Below the pieces are notes generated by a model. It saw only the letters and a list, made by a program, of their open reading frames with translations. It had not been told where the DNA came from and did no database searches. Position numbers and translations under genes: made by a program. This document shows positions 1-8,326 of a DNA stretch of 57,014 nt, piece after piece. Positions within the stretch are counted from its first letter, which is position 1. Every line of letters starts with the position of its first letter. This stretch comes from CAYSBE01 sp046309355 (lineage in GTDB: Bacteria; Bacteroidota; Bacteroidia; UKL13-3), in NCBI GenBank assembly GCA_046309355.1, contig JBKCPL010000001.1:1-57014 (forward strand). Reading direction: 5' to 3'.

Positions 1-393
1 TGATGATTTGAATTTCTTGTTGCTTAGTCGCTTAAAATTTAAGCTAGTTTCGCCAAAGTTGATCAGTAATCCAATTTCTAAATTATAGGCCTCTAAATAA
101 TTGATAGCCTGGGCAAAATGAACATCTTCTAATTTTATTATAGCTTTCAATTCAACTGAGATAATTCCCTCTACCAGAAAATCAACTCTCCTTGTGCCTA
201 TTTGTTCTTCCCTGTAATATATGGGCATCTCAAATTCTCTGCTAAACGAAATACCCGCCAAATTCATTTCAATAGCCAAAGCTCTTTGATATATTACTTC
301 TTGAAAACCATTACCAAGCATCCTATGAACAGTCATTGCACACCCAATAATTTTGGAAGTCAACTCAGAATATTTGTATTGTTCGTTAATCAA
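1..393 (-). CDS. GxxExxY family protein (partial, C-terminus cut by window edge)
   Basis: The reverse strand encodes a small protein with the name-giving motif G-F-Q-E-V-I-Y, preceded by a C-A-M-T-V-H-R-M-L-G segment typical of the family. A nuclease-like core follows (V-D-F-L-V-E-G, then V-E-L-K-A), the D...E-x-K arrangement expected of a PD-(D/E)XK fold. The family is small (about 125-135 aa), abundant in Bacteroidota and of unknown function; nuclease activity is only inferred. The frame is still open at base 1 after F-K-R-L-S-N-K-K-F-K-S-S, so only a few residues are probably missing. A stop lies at 403-405. No ATG comes before the conserved start of the domain, so I chose TTG at 393; the first internal ATG is at 336. 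The start is uncertain, the family call is firm. It lies beside an AT-rich repeat element and points away from the restriction gene. Confidence 0.8.
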   Translation of the reverse strand, partial: MINEQYKYSELTSKIIGCAMTVHRMLGNGFQEVIYQRALAIEMNLAGISFSREFEMPIYYREEQIGTRRVDFLVEGIISVELKAIIKLEDVHFAQAINYLEAYNLEIGLLINFGETSLNFKRLSNKKFKSS

Positions 394-504
394 AGCAATT
401 ATTTAATTATCTTAACTGTGATTCATTTGATTTGTATGATTAAACAGATTTAAACTTCTTAATTTAATCAAAGCAATCATTTAATCACAAAAATCATCGT
501 TCAG
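386..504. repeat. AT-rich repeat element between GxxExxY gene and restriction gene
   Basis: A 22-base direct repeat occurs at 386-407 and 464-485 with one mismatch; its core is TTAATCAAAGCAAT. Between and beyond the copies, 411-444 and 480-504 form an imperfect inverted repeat: one arm begins CTTAACTGTGATT and the reverse complement of the other reads CTGAACGATGATT, and both end GTGATTAAA or ATGATTAAA. The right arm contains the TGA stop (501-503) of the restriction-modification gene. The left direct-repeat copy overlaps the presumed start of the GxxExxY gene. From memory, similar TGATTAAATGATT-rich sequences accompany GxxExxY genes in other Bacteroidota genomes; this was not checked. Confidence 0.6.
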
Positions 505-3500
505 ACACCCTCCACAATTTTTATTTCTTCTTCCGTTAACCCGTAAAGTTGGTAAACCAATTGGTCGATTTGGTTTTCTAAATCGGTGGTGTCTGCTGAT
601 GGGTTTTGCTTTTTTAACTCATGAATCGTTTTAGATTTTTCTAATAATTTAAATGAGATATTACTGTCTGGTTTTAAATAAGGAATATCTTCAATAGTAT
701 TTTTGTTTATTGCTAAATAACCACCTGCCAGGGCTTTATCCTTAAACATTTCTTTGAAATAGTAACTGATAAATTTGCTATTTAGAATACTTGAGAAAAT
801 ATAACCATCATCTTCTGATAGACCATGAATTCCATAAATACCTACACCTAGCGCCAATGGTCTATCGCTATAAACAGATTCAATTTCTTTTGTCATTCCT
901 GCAATAACTATTTTAGGGTTTCTCCAGAAGTCTAATTTGTCGTTACTTAGATTACAATCAAGAGTAATATAAGCTTGTTTGTATTTGACACCCATGTATC
1001 TTACATTTTCGTTTGACACAAAATACCTGTCTACACAACCACTCACTGTAAATGGTATAGAATTTTCAATGTTTGATTCTTGAATATATTTCTTTACGGA
1101 ATCGGCTTGGAAACCCGCAAGACCTCCTTGTATTTTGAACCCAGCATCCTTTATAGTTGGATATTTTTTCAGTACTTTTTCTTCTTTTAGTTCACCAAAT
1201 TGAATGAAGGATTCTTTATTCTCAACTATGAATTTCTTAAATGGTTTGGATTGTTTAAGGTGTCCAAAAATTATTATTGGATAAACAGACGCTTCATCAA
1301 AAATATTGTGTTTTGATAAGTTTATAGAATACTGAAGAGATTGATTTTTAATGAGATAATTTAATAGGTTTTCGGAGTATTTTGCAACTAAAAATTTGTT
1401 TGGTATGATGTATGAAAAAGAAGCATGAGTATTCGATATATCTCTGACTAACTCAACAAATAATGCATATATATCATATGTACCGCTAACTAGTTTATAT
1501 CTTGTACTAAAATAATTTTTTATGGATACATCTCTCTTCATGTTGACCGCAGATATATAAGGCGGATTTCCAATCACCACATCAAAGCCCACAAAATCAC
1601 CATCATCATTCAGCACTTCGGGAAATTCAAAACGCCATTCAAAAGCGTTTTCAAAAATTTTGTTGGCTTTTATTTCTTCGATCTCGGCTTCCAATTTTTT
1701 GGTTTCTTCTGTCAGTTGCGTTACTTTCTTGTTCCAATCGGCTTTTTCCTTTTTGCTCATTTCAAACAACTGCCCTTGATTGGTCAATTGATACAAGTCG
1801 CCTGAAAGTTTGCGAAGCTTCTTTACTTTCGGGTCGTTCAACGAAATTTCACTTCTGAAATCCGATTTAATATCGGCAATCAGTCGTTCCATTTCTCTTT
1901 TCTGTTCCTTGCTTTCCGCATTGCGGTAAGTGGCAACCGCTACGCGATAACTTTCAATCGTCCACTTGCTTTTTTTCAAAGCTTGTTTCAGGTCGGCATC
2001 AATAGAAAAACGGCTCACTAAAGAGTTTCCGCATTTGATGTTGATGTCAATATTCGGAAGCGTTTCCAGTTCTCGATACGCTGCGCTACTCGAACCGGCT
2101 TGTTTATAATAAGCACTTTTTAAAAGTTCAATCCACAAGCGCAGTCGGCATATTTTAACTGAGTTGGTGTTGATATCAACCCCAAAAAGGCAGTTTTCAA
2201 TAATGGTTTGTTTTTCGTGGAATAACGTTTCTTGTATGCGTTGGCTTTCTTTGTTGCTGGGGTTGTATTCAAAAAGTTCTCCTTCTTCGTCTGTTACAAT
2301 CAATTCATCATTTACTACTTCCACTTGGTATTCTTTCAGGCGTTTGCCGTCACGGTCTTGCAGAATTTTTAAGTCGTTTTTAACGGCAATCATTTCATTG
2401 AGTGCCGAAACTAAAAAGTGTCCTGAACCAACGGCAGGGTCGCAAATTTTGATGCTGTTTACAATCTTGTTGGCTTCTTTTCGGTCTTCAATTTTGTCAT
2501 AAAGTTCTTCAATGTTGTTGCAGTTCCATTTTTTGGTTTCGTTGAACTTCTGCACAACTGCTTTGCGAATAGTCTCACGACACATATACATGGTGATGAA
2601 ACCCGGAGTAAAGAATGAGCCATCTTTGTATCCGTTTATTTTCTCGAAAATCAAACCGAGAACCGAAGCGTTAATCAGCGTTTTATTGTCTTCCTGAATT
2701 GCTGAACCGCCTTCTGCTCCAAAGTCGTAAGCATCTAAAAACTCAAAGAGATATTCAAGCGTGGAAATGTTGCCCGACCTTTTTTTGCCTTGCTGGTCTT
2801 TCAGCACGGTTTGCGAAAAAATGGGAATAGTTTTATCGTCTTTCAGATTGCTGATAAATAAAGTAATCTGCTCAATGTCGGTCGGCTCAAAAAGCGAAGA
2901 ATTGAGATAAGGAACTTTTTCAAATAGCTGTTTTACATCTTCGTTTCGCTCATCATACTTACGTGCCAATACCTGAAAAAACAAACTATTCAAATCATCA
3001 TAATTCTTGATTTTGTCAAGGTTGAGAAACGAATACGATTTGTCGCCTTTCCCGAAGCCTCGGGACGAGTTATGATACGTGATGAGTTGGGCTTCCAACA
3101 GCTTTAAGAACAAAATACGGTTAATCCAAGTAATCGAAAGTTCTAGCGCAATATTGAAAAGTCTTTCCTGCTGAGTGTTACCAAATTTATTTGGATTCTC
3201 TAATCGGCTTAGTTTATCTAAACTGTCAAGTTGGATAATGGCATTTTCAAGAATTGTTCCTGTGTATCGTTCACCTTCTTTATTTCGTTCAATTAACTTT
3301 TTGCTTTTCTCGTTCGTTTCCTTCAAACCAATAATGTGCAACAACTCGCTGTAAAAGCGTTTATCAAGGCTGTTGCTATCGTTGGTAAACGGAAGTTTTA
3401 AAAGATGTTCCGGTGAAAGCAATTTGAATAGAGCAATAAGCGAATAATCGTCAGCTTTGTCGGTATTGCGAAGCGGTTGTTGATAGTCTTGAATGTTGAA

Positions 3501-4106
3501 ATAAGTAAACTCAATTTCAGCAGTGATATCGGCAATAAACGGCTCGGCAATTTGTTTGTAGAAAAAATCGGTTTTGGTGTCGGCTAAACGACCTGCTTCA
3601 AAGTCGTTGAATTGTTTTACAAGGTTTTTGTTTTGGGCAAAAAGTCTATCGAATAGGGTAGCGTCAAAAATGAACCATTCGTTAATGTTGGTCGCCACCA
3701 AATGTTTTACTTCAAGATTTTTGTGTGTAATTCTCTCTCGTAGGTAATACAAAACCAATTCCTGAAAAGCTTTTGCATTCAGTTTTTTGGTGGTAATCAT
3801 TTCGGTTTTGTTGGTGGGCTTTTTCGCTTCTAGAATTACACCAACTGTGGAGTTTGCATTTTGTCCGTTATGAATAACAAGGTCGTTTCTACCTTTGGTA
3901 TTAATAAAATGGTTTGGGTCGTAATAGGTTTTCTTTAAAAAGTCCGATACTAAGTTTTTATGAAACTCTTCGCTTTCCGTATCATTTGTCCTGTCGAGTA
4001 AAGTAATAAGATTGGCCTTGAACCCTTCAATTTCAGTCCTGTTCGGTTTTACTTTTAAAAAGGCTTTGTTTAGTGCCTTTCTGGGTTTCAATTCTTTTAA
4101 TTCCAT
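501..4106 (-). CDS. Type IIG restriction-modification enzyme (Eco57I-like fused nuclease and N6-adenine methyltransferase)
   Basis: A 1201-aa single-chain R-M protein. The N-terminus carries a PD-(D/E)XK-like nuclease site: D75 in G-R-N-D-L-V-I-H, then E93-A-K95 in V-I-L-E-A-K-K. Residues 240-500 are a helical connector ending in the SFFTPGFITMYMCRETI segment also seen in type I HsdM-like methylases. The methyltransferase has SAM motif I D-P-A-V-G-S-G-H-F (about 556-564), F-G-V-D-I-N (about 641-646) and catalytic motif IV N-P-P-Y at 847-850. A charged coiled stretch spans about 730-815. Residues 850-1201 should be the target recognition domain. Such enzymes modify one strand of an asymmetric site and cut at a distance. 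The stop codon lies inside the AT-rich repeat at 386-504. Base composition drops sharply after the NPPY codons. No separate methylase or specificity subunit is nearby, which fits a self-contained system. The target sequence cannot be predicted. Confidence 0.88.
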   Translation of the reverse strand: MELKELKPRKALNKAFLKVKPNRTEIEGFKANLITLLDRTNDTESEEFHKNLVSDFLKKTYYDPNHFINTKGRNDLVIHNGQNANSTVGVILEAKKPTNKTEMITTKKLNAKAFQELVLYYLRERITHKNLEVKHLVATNINEWFIFDATLFDRLFAQNKNLVKQFNDFEAGRLADTKTDFFYKQIAEPFIADITAEIEFTYFNIQDYQQPLRNTDKADDYSLIALFKLLSPEHLLKLPFTNDSNSLDKRFYSELLHIIGLKETNEKSKKLIERNKEGERYTGTILENAIIQLDSLDKLSRLENPNKFGNTQQERLFNIALELSITWINRILFLKLLEAQLITYHNSSRGFGKGDKSYSFLNLDKIKNYDDLNSLFFQVLARKYDERNEDVKQLFEKVPYLNSSLFEPTDIEQITLFISNLKDDKTIPIFSQTVLKDQQGKKRSGNISTLEYLFEFLDAYDFGAEGGSAIQEDNKTLINASVLGLIFEKINGYKDGSFFTPGFITMYMCRETIRKAVVQKFNETKKWNCNNIEELYDKIEDRKEANKIVNSIKICDPAVGSGHFLVSALNEMIAVKNDLKILQDRDGKRLKEYQVEVVNDELIVTDEEGELFEYNPSNKESQRIQETLFHEKQTIIENCLFGVDINTNSVKICRLRLWIELLKSAYYKQAGSSSAAYRELETLPNIDINIKCGNSLVSRFSIDADLKQALKKSKWTIESYRVAVATYRNAESKEQKREMERLIADIKSDFRSEISLNDPKVKKLRKLSGDLYQLTNQGQLFEMSKKEKADWNKKVTQLTEETKKLEAEIEEIKANKIFENAFEWRFEFPEVLNDDGDFVGFDVVIGNPPYISAVNMKRDVSIKNYFSTRYKLVSGTYDIYALFVELVRDISNTHASFSYIIPNKFLVAKYSENLLNYLIKNQSLQYSINLSKHNIFDEASVYPIIIFGHLKQSKPFKKFIVENKESFIQFGELKEEKVLKKYPTIKDAGFKIQGGLAGFQADSVKKYIQESNIENSIPFTVSGCVDRYFVSNENVRYMGVKYKQAYITLDCNLSNDKLDFWRNPKIVIAGMTKEIESVYSDRPLALGVGIYGIHGLSEDDGYIFSSILNSKFISYYFKEMFKDKALAGGYLAINKNTIEDIPYLKPDSNISFKLLEKSKTIHELKKQNPSADTTDLENQIDQLVYQLYGLTEEEIKIVEGV
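3050..3065. repeat. Palindromic element inside the restriction gene
   Basis: TCCCGAAGCCTCGGGA: 6-base arms TCCCGA/TCGGGA around AGCC. It lies in frame within the coding sequence and contributes S-R-G-F-G-K. It has the same outer arms as the palindrome at 4214-4231. Confidence 0.5.
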
Positions 4107-4421
4107 CTACAATTTTATATTCTTTTTTTCAGTCGGTTAAGATAAGTTTTTCGGTCGTAACGGTGTCAGAGCGTTGGCAAAGAAAATGGCTCTTTTGGTT
4201 TTTTGAGCGTTGGTCCCGATAGCTATCGGGATGGGTGGGCTTTTTTATCGTTTACCTGTTCGTTAATTTTTGTACTGTCGTCTGTTCTTTAGGGTTGCAG
4301 CTAACGCATGGATTACTGCACTGTTTAATGCATGTGTAACAATGCTGACACCCCTTCCACAACCGAAGCAAGTACCCACGAGAAATGATTCGTGCGAAGG
4401 CAGGGCAGCAACTAACAGTAT
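4107..4421. other. Intergenic region upstream of the restriction gene and downstream of prc
   Basis: 315 bases with no credible gene. It contains a 9-base direct repeat GAGCGTTGG at 4169-4177 and 4205-4213, the palindrome at 4214-4231, and a weak hairpin (CACGA...TCGTG, near 4378-4395) beyond the prc stop with no T-run. No TAnnTTTG box was found ahead of the restriction gene. It is the longest gene-free stretch in the window and marks the edge of the accessory patch. Confidence 0.5.
4214..4231. repeat. 18-base perfect palindrome TCCCGATAGCTATCGGGA
   Basis: A perfect inverted repeat in the restriction gene's upstream region. It shares TCCCGA/TCGGGA arms with the copy inside the gene at 3050-3065. 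I noticed no further copy in the window. It could be a dispersed REP-like element or a controller/operator site for the R-M gene. Confidence 0.6.
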
Positions 4422-6434
4422 TTACTTCAGTTGTAACAAATCCAGGATAACCTCTTCGCCTTCTGTCAGTATCAAATCTTGTGCATCGGCATTATCGCTT
4501 TTGTTGGCTTTTCTGAATTCATCACGCTGTTTCTTCACGTTGTCATCTTCGGTGGTTTGCGCTTTCATTTGTGCCTGATTCAAGGTAATATACCTGCGTT
4601 TTTCCAGCTGTTGTATGCGTTCTATATCCTGCTTCAGATAAGTATATTCTATGTTTTTAGTTATACGTGTACTATGTAACTGCTGAAGCATATCACGCTT
4701 CAACATTTCCTGGCTAAGACTGGTGTAATAGGAGGTTGCAATCTGATCCCATGGCAAAGCAAATTCACTTCCATCTTCACCATACTTGCGGCCATCATAA
4801 ATGCTGGGCAATAAAATATCAGGTGTAACTCCTTTGTGTTGCGTACTGCTGCCATTTACCCGGTAAAACTTAGCTAGTGTTAACTTCACTTGACCCACTT
4901 TGGCATTGCCCAATCGTACGTAATTATTCATATCTTCTACCTGCTGTACGGTGCCTTTGCCAAAGGTGCGTTCGCCCACCACAATACCTCGGTTGTAATC
5001 CTGAATAGCGCCTGCAAATATTTCGGATGCACTGGCACTAAAACGATTTACCAGCACTACCAGCGGGCCATCGTAATATACCAAACCGCCATCTTTGTCC
5101 TGCTCTACACGCGTATTCCCCATCATATCTTTTACCTGCACCACCGGCCCTGAGTTGATAAACAAACCGGTAAGTTCTACGGCTTCCTGCAACGACCCAC
5201 CTCCATTGTTGCGCAGGTCAATAATAAGTCCCTGAATTTTTTGCTTGTTCAACTCTGTAATAAGCTTCTTCACATCTCGAGTGGTGCTTTTATACTCTTT
5301 ATCACCACGTTGGGCTGCGGCAAAATCCATATAAAATGCAGGAATTGACACCACCCCTACTTTCATTTTTTTACCATTGCGCACTACTTCCTTTACTGAG
5401 CTTTTAGCCGACTGATCTTCGAGTACAATTTTATCGCGCACCAGCTCAATAATCTTTACTTTATTTGGGTCGTTGGCCGGAATTATTTCCAACCTCACTG
5501 TAGTTCCTTTTTTACCCCGAATTAACGATACCACGTCATCCAGCCTCCAGTCAATTACGTTTACTATCTCTCCTTTTTCAGCTTGCCCCACTCCTATTAT
5601 TTTATCACCTGCTTTAAGTTTCTTGCTGCGATCGGCAGGACCACCCTTTATCACTTCTCTTATTTTGGTGTACTCGCCTTCCATTTGTAATTGCGCACCA
5701 ATACCTTCTAGCGATAACGACATGCTTTGATTAAAATCTTCTGCTGTACGTGGCGAAAAGTAATTGGTATGCGGGTCACACACTTCCAGTATGGCATTCA
5801 TGATTAACTGAAACACATCTTCGCTTTTAGTTTTCAGCGCATTTTTAGCTAGGTTTTCGTATCGCTTTCGTATGGTTTCGCTGTATTCCTTGTAGTATTT
5901 TCCTGAACTGGCCAGTTGCAGGCATTCATATTTTATGCGTGCATACCACAATGCATCCATGTCGGCAAAATCTGTGCAGTACGCTGCGTCCTCTCTGTTT
6001 ATTTCAAACGAGTCCTGTAGGGTAAAGTCAAACGAATCGCGCAACAATGTGGTTGCATAATCAATGCGGTCGAACATACGCTGCTGAGATGTGTTAAATA
6101 TATCGAACAGAAACTGAATATTTCCATCTAACATGGCATCATCAATGCGCAAGCTATACTGATTAAAATTATCTATATCAGCCTGTGTGAAATACAGCTT
6201 CTGTGGATCTAGCATGTCGAGGTAGTTTTTAAATGCCTTTTCAGAAAACGCATCGTTTATAGCCGGTTTTGAAAAATGATAGGACGCTACAAACTGAAGT
6301 GCTGTCTGATAGGTAAGAGCATGTTGGCTTTCGGGCATAAACTGTTTTGGTTTATGTTGTGTAGTATCTTGTGCGCTCCATGCATGCAGGGTAAGCAAAA
6401 CAGCACTTAAAAAAATGAAAGAAGTTTTATACAT
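4422..6434 (-). CDS. prc: Carboxy-terminal processing peptidase (tail-specific protease, S41)
   Basis: 670 aa, close to the roughly 680 aa of E. coli Prc/Tsp. An N-terminal signal peptide (MYKTSFIFLSAVLLTLHAWSAQ) sends it to the periplasm. A helical domain follows, then a PDZ domain around 240-330 (L-S-L-E-G-I-G-A-Q-L ... A-G-D-K-I-I-G-V-G). The S41 core has I-I-D-L-R-N-N-G-G-G-S, the catalytic serine as the middle Ser of F-S-A-S-A-S-E, and the catalytic lysine 25 residues later in G-E-R-T-F-G-K-G-T-V-Q. The C-terminus is the DUF3340-like charged helical tail of long Prc proteins. It trims the C-termini of envelope proteins and, in other bacteria, controls turnover of peptidoglycan hydrolases. 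It is last in a four-gene minus-strand run, 25 bases behind the deiminase gene. Confidence 0.93.
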   Translation of the reverse strand: MYKTSFIFLSAVLLTLHAWSAQDTTQHKPKQFMPESQHALTYQTALQFVASYHFSKPAINDAFSEKAFKNYLDMLDPQKLYFTQADIDNFNQYSLRIDDAMLDGNIQFLFDIFNTSQQRMFDRIDYATTLLRDSFDFTLQDSFEINREDAAYCTDFADMDALWYARIKYECLQLASSGKYYKEYSETIRKRYENLAKNALKTKSEDVFQLIMNAILEVCDPHTNYFSPRTAEDFNQSMSLSLEGIGAQLQMEGEYTKIREVIKGGPADRSKKLKAGDKIIGVGQAEKGEIVNVIDWRLDDVVSLIRGKKGTTVRLEIIPANDPNKVKIIELVRDKIVLEDQSAKSSVKEVVRNGKKMKVGVVSIPAFYMDFAAAQRGDKEYKSTTRDVKKLITELNKQKIQGLIIDLRNNGGGSLQEAVELTGLFINSGPVVQVKDMMGNTRVEQDKDGGLVYYDGPLVVLVNRFSASASEIFAGAIQDYNRGIVVGERTFGKGTVQQVEDMNNYVRLGNAKVGQVKLTLAKFYRVNGSSTQHKGVTPDILLPSIYDGRKYGEDGSEFALPWDQIATSYYTSLSQEMLKRDMLQQLHSTRITKNIEYTYLKQDIERIQQLEKRRYITLNQAQMKAQTTEDDNVKKQRDEFRKANKSDNADAQDLILTEGEEVILDLLQLK

Positions 6435-6459
6435 CAGATTTCGTACTAAGCGGGATGAA

Positions 6460-8322
6460 TTAACGCACTACAACAAATTTTTTAACTGAAACAGACTTAC
6501 CGTCTAAGGTATACGAGTAAAAATACACTCCGGGCTTCCACTGGCTGATGTCAAGAGTTAGTTTATTTAACCCGGACTCTGATACCGTATCGAGCGTGTA
6601 TACCACCTTGCCGGTTATATCTGTAACTGAAATGGACGCATTAGCCGATTCAACTGCCGAGAAATTTATAGTTACTTGTTGTATTGCTGGGTTTGGATAC
6701 GCATTAAACAAATGATCTTTGGCTTTTACCACTAGCTCATCTGTAGACGTGATAGGATCAGTAAAATGTATCATGTAGTAACCATCTGGTGCGGTAATGG
6801 GCTTGGTAGCTGTTTTGCCGTTTTGTGTAGTTGCACTCAGGTAGTATTCAATCACATCATCCTGAGCAATAACTCCGGGTGTAATATCTCCAATAAAATA
6901 ACCTGCACTATCGGTGAGTGCACTAGTTGTCCAGCTGGTTTTGTTGCGTATGCGCCACATACACGTGGCAGATTGTATTCCTGATTTATTGGTAATGCGC
7001 GCAACAATATGGTAGTTATTTCGCATGGATTGAAGACCGTCAACCGAAGGATGCCAAAACAAAACCGGGTTTTCGGCAGGAACCTGCATCGTTATACAAT
7101 GCAATTCACCGCCAAAAGGACTCATCTCACGCGAGTCAATAGGTATCACTTTATAACCCGGCATGACACGTTCAAAAATCTTCGTTACTTGAGCGGTTTG
7201 TTGCTGGTTGCCATCCATGTCATCGGAATATGAAGGGTATATAAATGTTTTATTTATTGTTAACCCATTTACAAACGTGCGGGCATCGTCATTCATCTGA
7301 GCGCAGGTCGTATCGGTATATTGCCCGTCATCATTGGTCGGATGAGGAATTCGGTAAACCCTGAATGGCCTGTTGTATGTAGATTTAAGTGTTTTTATAT
7401 ACTGCAAATTGTCTTCTATTCGCTGGCGGTCAGATGAAGTTATGGCATTCGGATACTGAGCCACCATCAATGTTTGTTCGTCAACCATTTTGATGTACAA
7501 GTCAATGTGGCCTGTACCACCATCACACAGCAACTCCTCCAATTCAACGGTTTCAGTTGAGTTAAAGATATTTTTCATGGTATCTGTAACCTGCGCGGCT
7601 GTCCATGGCGGATTGTGACTAAATGCAGATGTATTTACATTGGTAACGGTGGTACTGTAAAAATTTTTACCGAAACCATCCGGCATAAAATTACCTCCTT
7701 CTGCGTATATCTTCGATTCATACACAGGTTTATTCATAAGCGAACCAATTTGACGCGAGTACAAATCGTCCTGGTCTCGGCCGGGATAATACTTTACATC
7801 TACAAACGCAATACTATCCTGACTGCCGTAGTACACTCCGTTTGGTCCGAAATCGCGTATCCACCATCCATCACCCATGCTTACAATAAAGCGGTAATTG
7901 TACAGTGGTTCGCCTAAATTCTGCATAAACGCAAGTACGCGAGTAGTATCGGAAGGCTGGTAAACACGAATCCAAACAGGTGCTTCGGGTTGTATGGCTA
8001 CGGATAGTTGTGCTGATATATAACCCCAGGTTGTTTCAGTATCTGCACCTAAATAATTGCCATTGTCGTCATACAAGTCAGACCAAGAAATGAGTACACA
8101 TTGCGATTCTTCAAATTCGCCCGGATACCGAACATTGGCTGGCATCTGCAGTCCGTTACCGGCTTTGCCGTAAAACACACTCGCACGTTTTGATAATTCC
8201 GACATTTTTTGCCATTCGGCTGCGGTGCGGTGTGCAGGCAATGAGTGCTTGTGCTGTGCACTTACTGTAATGGCACTAACCAGGGCAAACAAGAGTACTG
8301 CCCAATTCAATTGTTTTTTCAT
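6460..8322 (-). CDS. Secreted peptidyl-arginine deiminase-like protein with T9SS sorting domain
   Basis: 620 aa. It has a signal peptide (MKKQLNWAVLLFALVSAITVSAQ), then a PAD_porph/agmatine-deiminase fold: W-W-I-R-D157-F-G-P, E-G-G-N-F, the H272-I-D274 pair in G-G-T-G-H-I-D-L-Y, and nucleophile C409 in G-G-E-L-H-C-I-T-M-Q. Porphyromonas gingivalis PPAD uses Asp/His/Asp/Cys in the same order with the same H-x-D spacing. A roughly 100-residue Ig-like module (about 425-525) follows, then a T9SS type A sorting domain from A-Y-P-N-P (about 540-620). The expected reaction is conversion of arginine (peptidyl or free agmatine-like) to citrulline or a carbamoyl product plus ammonia, at the cell surface. 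Cytosolic agmatine deiminases lack a signal peptide and CTD, so a surface role is more likely. The start is 4 bases after the oxygenase stop. Whether peptides or small guanidines are used is open. Confidence 0.87.
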   Translation of the reverse strand: MKKQLNWAVLLFALVSAITVSAQHKHSLPAHRTAAEWQKMSELSKRASVFYGKAGNGLQMPANVRYPGEFEESQCVLISWSDLYDDNGNYLGADTETTWGYISAQLSVAIQPEAPVWIRVYQPSDTTRVLAFMQNLGEPLYNYRFIVSMGDGWWIRDFGPNGVYYGSQDSIAFVDVKYYPGRDQDDLYSRQIGSLMNKPVYESKIYAEGGNFMPDGFGKNFYSTTVTNVNTSAFSHNPPWTAAQVTDTMKNIFNSTETVELEELLCDGGTGHIDLYIKMVDEQTLMVAQYPNAITSSDRQRIEDNLQYIKTLKSTYNRPFRVYRIPHPTNDDGQYTDTTCAQMNDDARTFVNGLTINKTFIYPSYSDDMDGNQQQTAQVTKIFERVMPGYKVIPIDSREMSPFGGELHCITMQVPAENPVLFWHPSVDGLQSMRNNYHIVARITNKSGIQSATCMWRIRNKTSWTTSALTDSAGYFIGDITPGVIAQDDVIEYYLSATTQNGKTATKPITAPDGYYMIHFTDPITSTDELVVKAKDHLFNAYPNPAIQQVTINFSAVESANASISVTDITGKVVYTLDTVSESGLNKLTLDISQWKPGVYFYSYTLDGKSVSVKKFVVVR

Positions 8323-8326
8323 AGTT

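Noticed and set aside
202..453. 83-aa plus-strand frame
   Set aside because: It is antisense to the GxxExxY gene, whose conserved motif is on the other strand, and runs on into the AT-rich repeat.
4107..4421. Possible tRNA, small RNA or CRISPR in the longest gap
   Set aside because: No cloverleaf, no regularly spaced repeats; only one short direct repeat and a palindrome.
4270..4578. 102-aa plus-strand frame beside prc
   Set aside because: Half of it is antisense to the 3' end of prc, and the rest has no protein-like pattern or family match.
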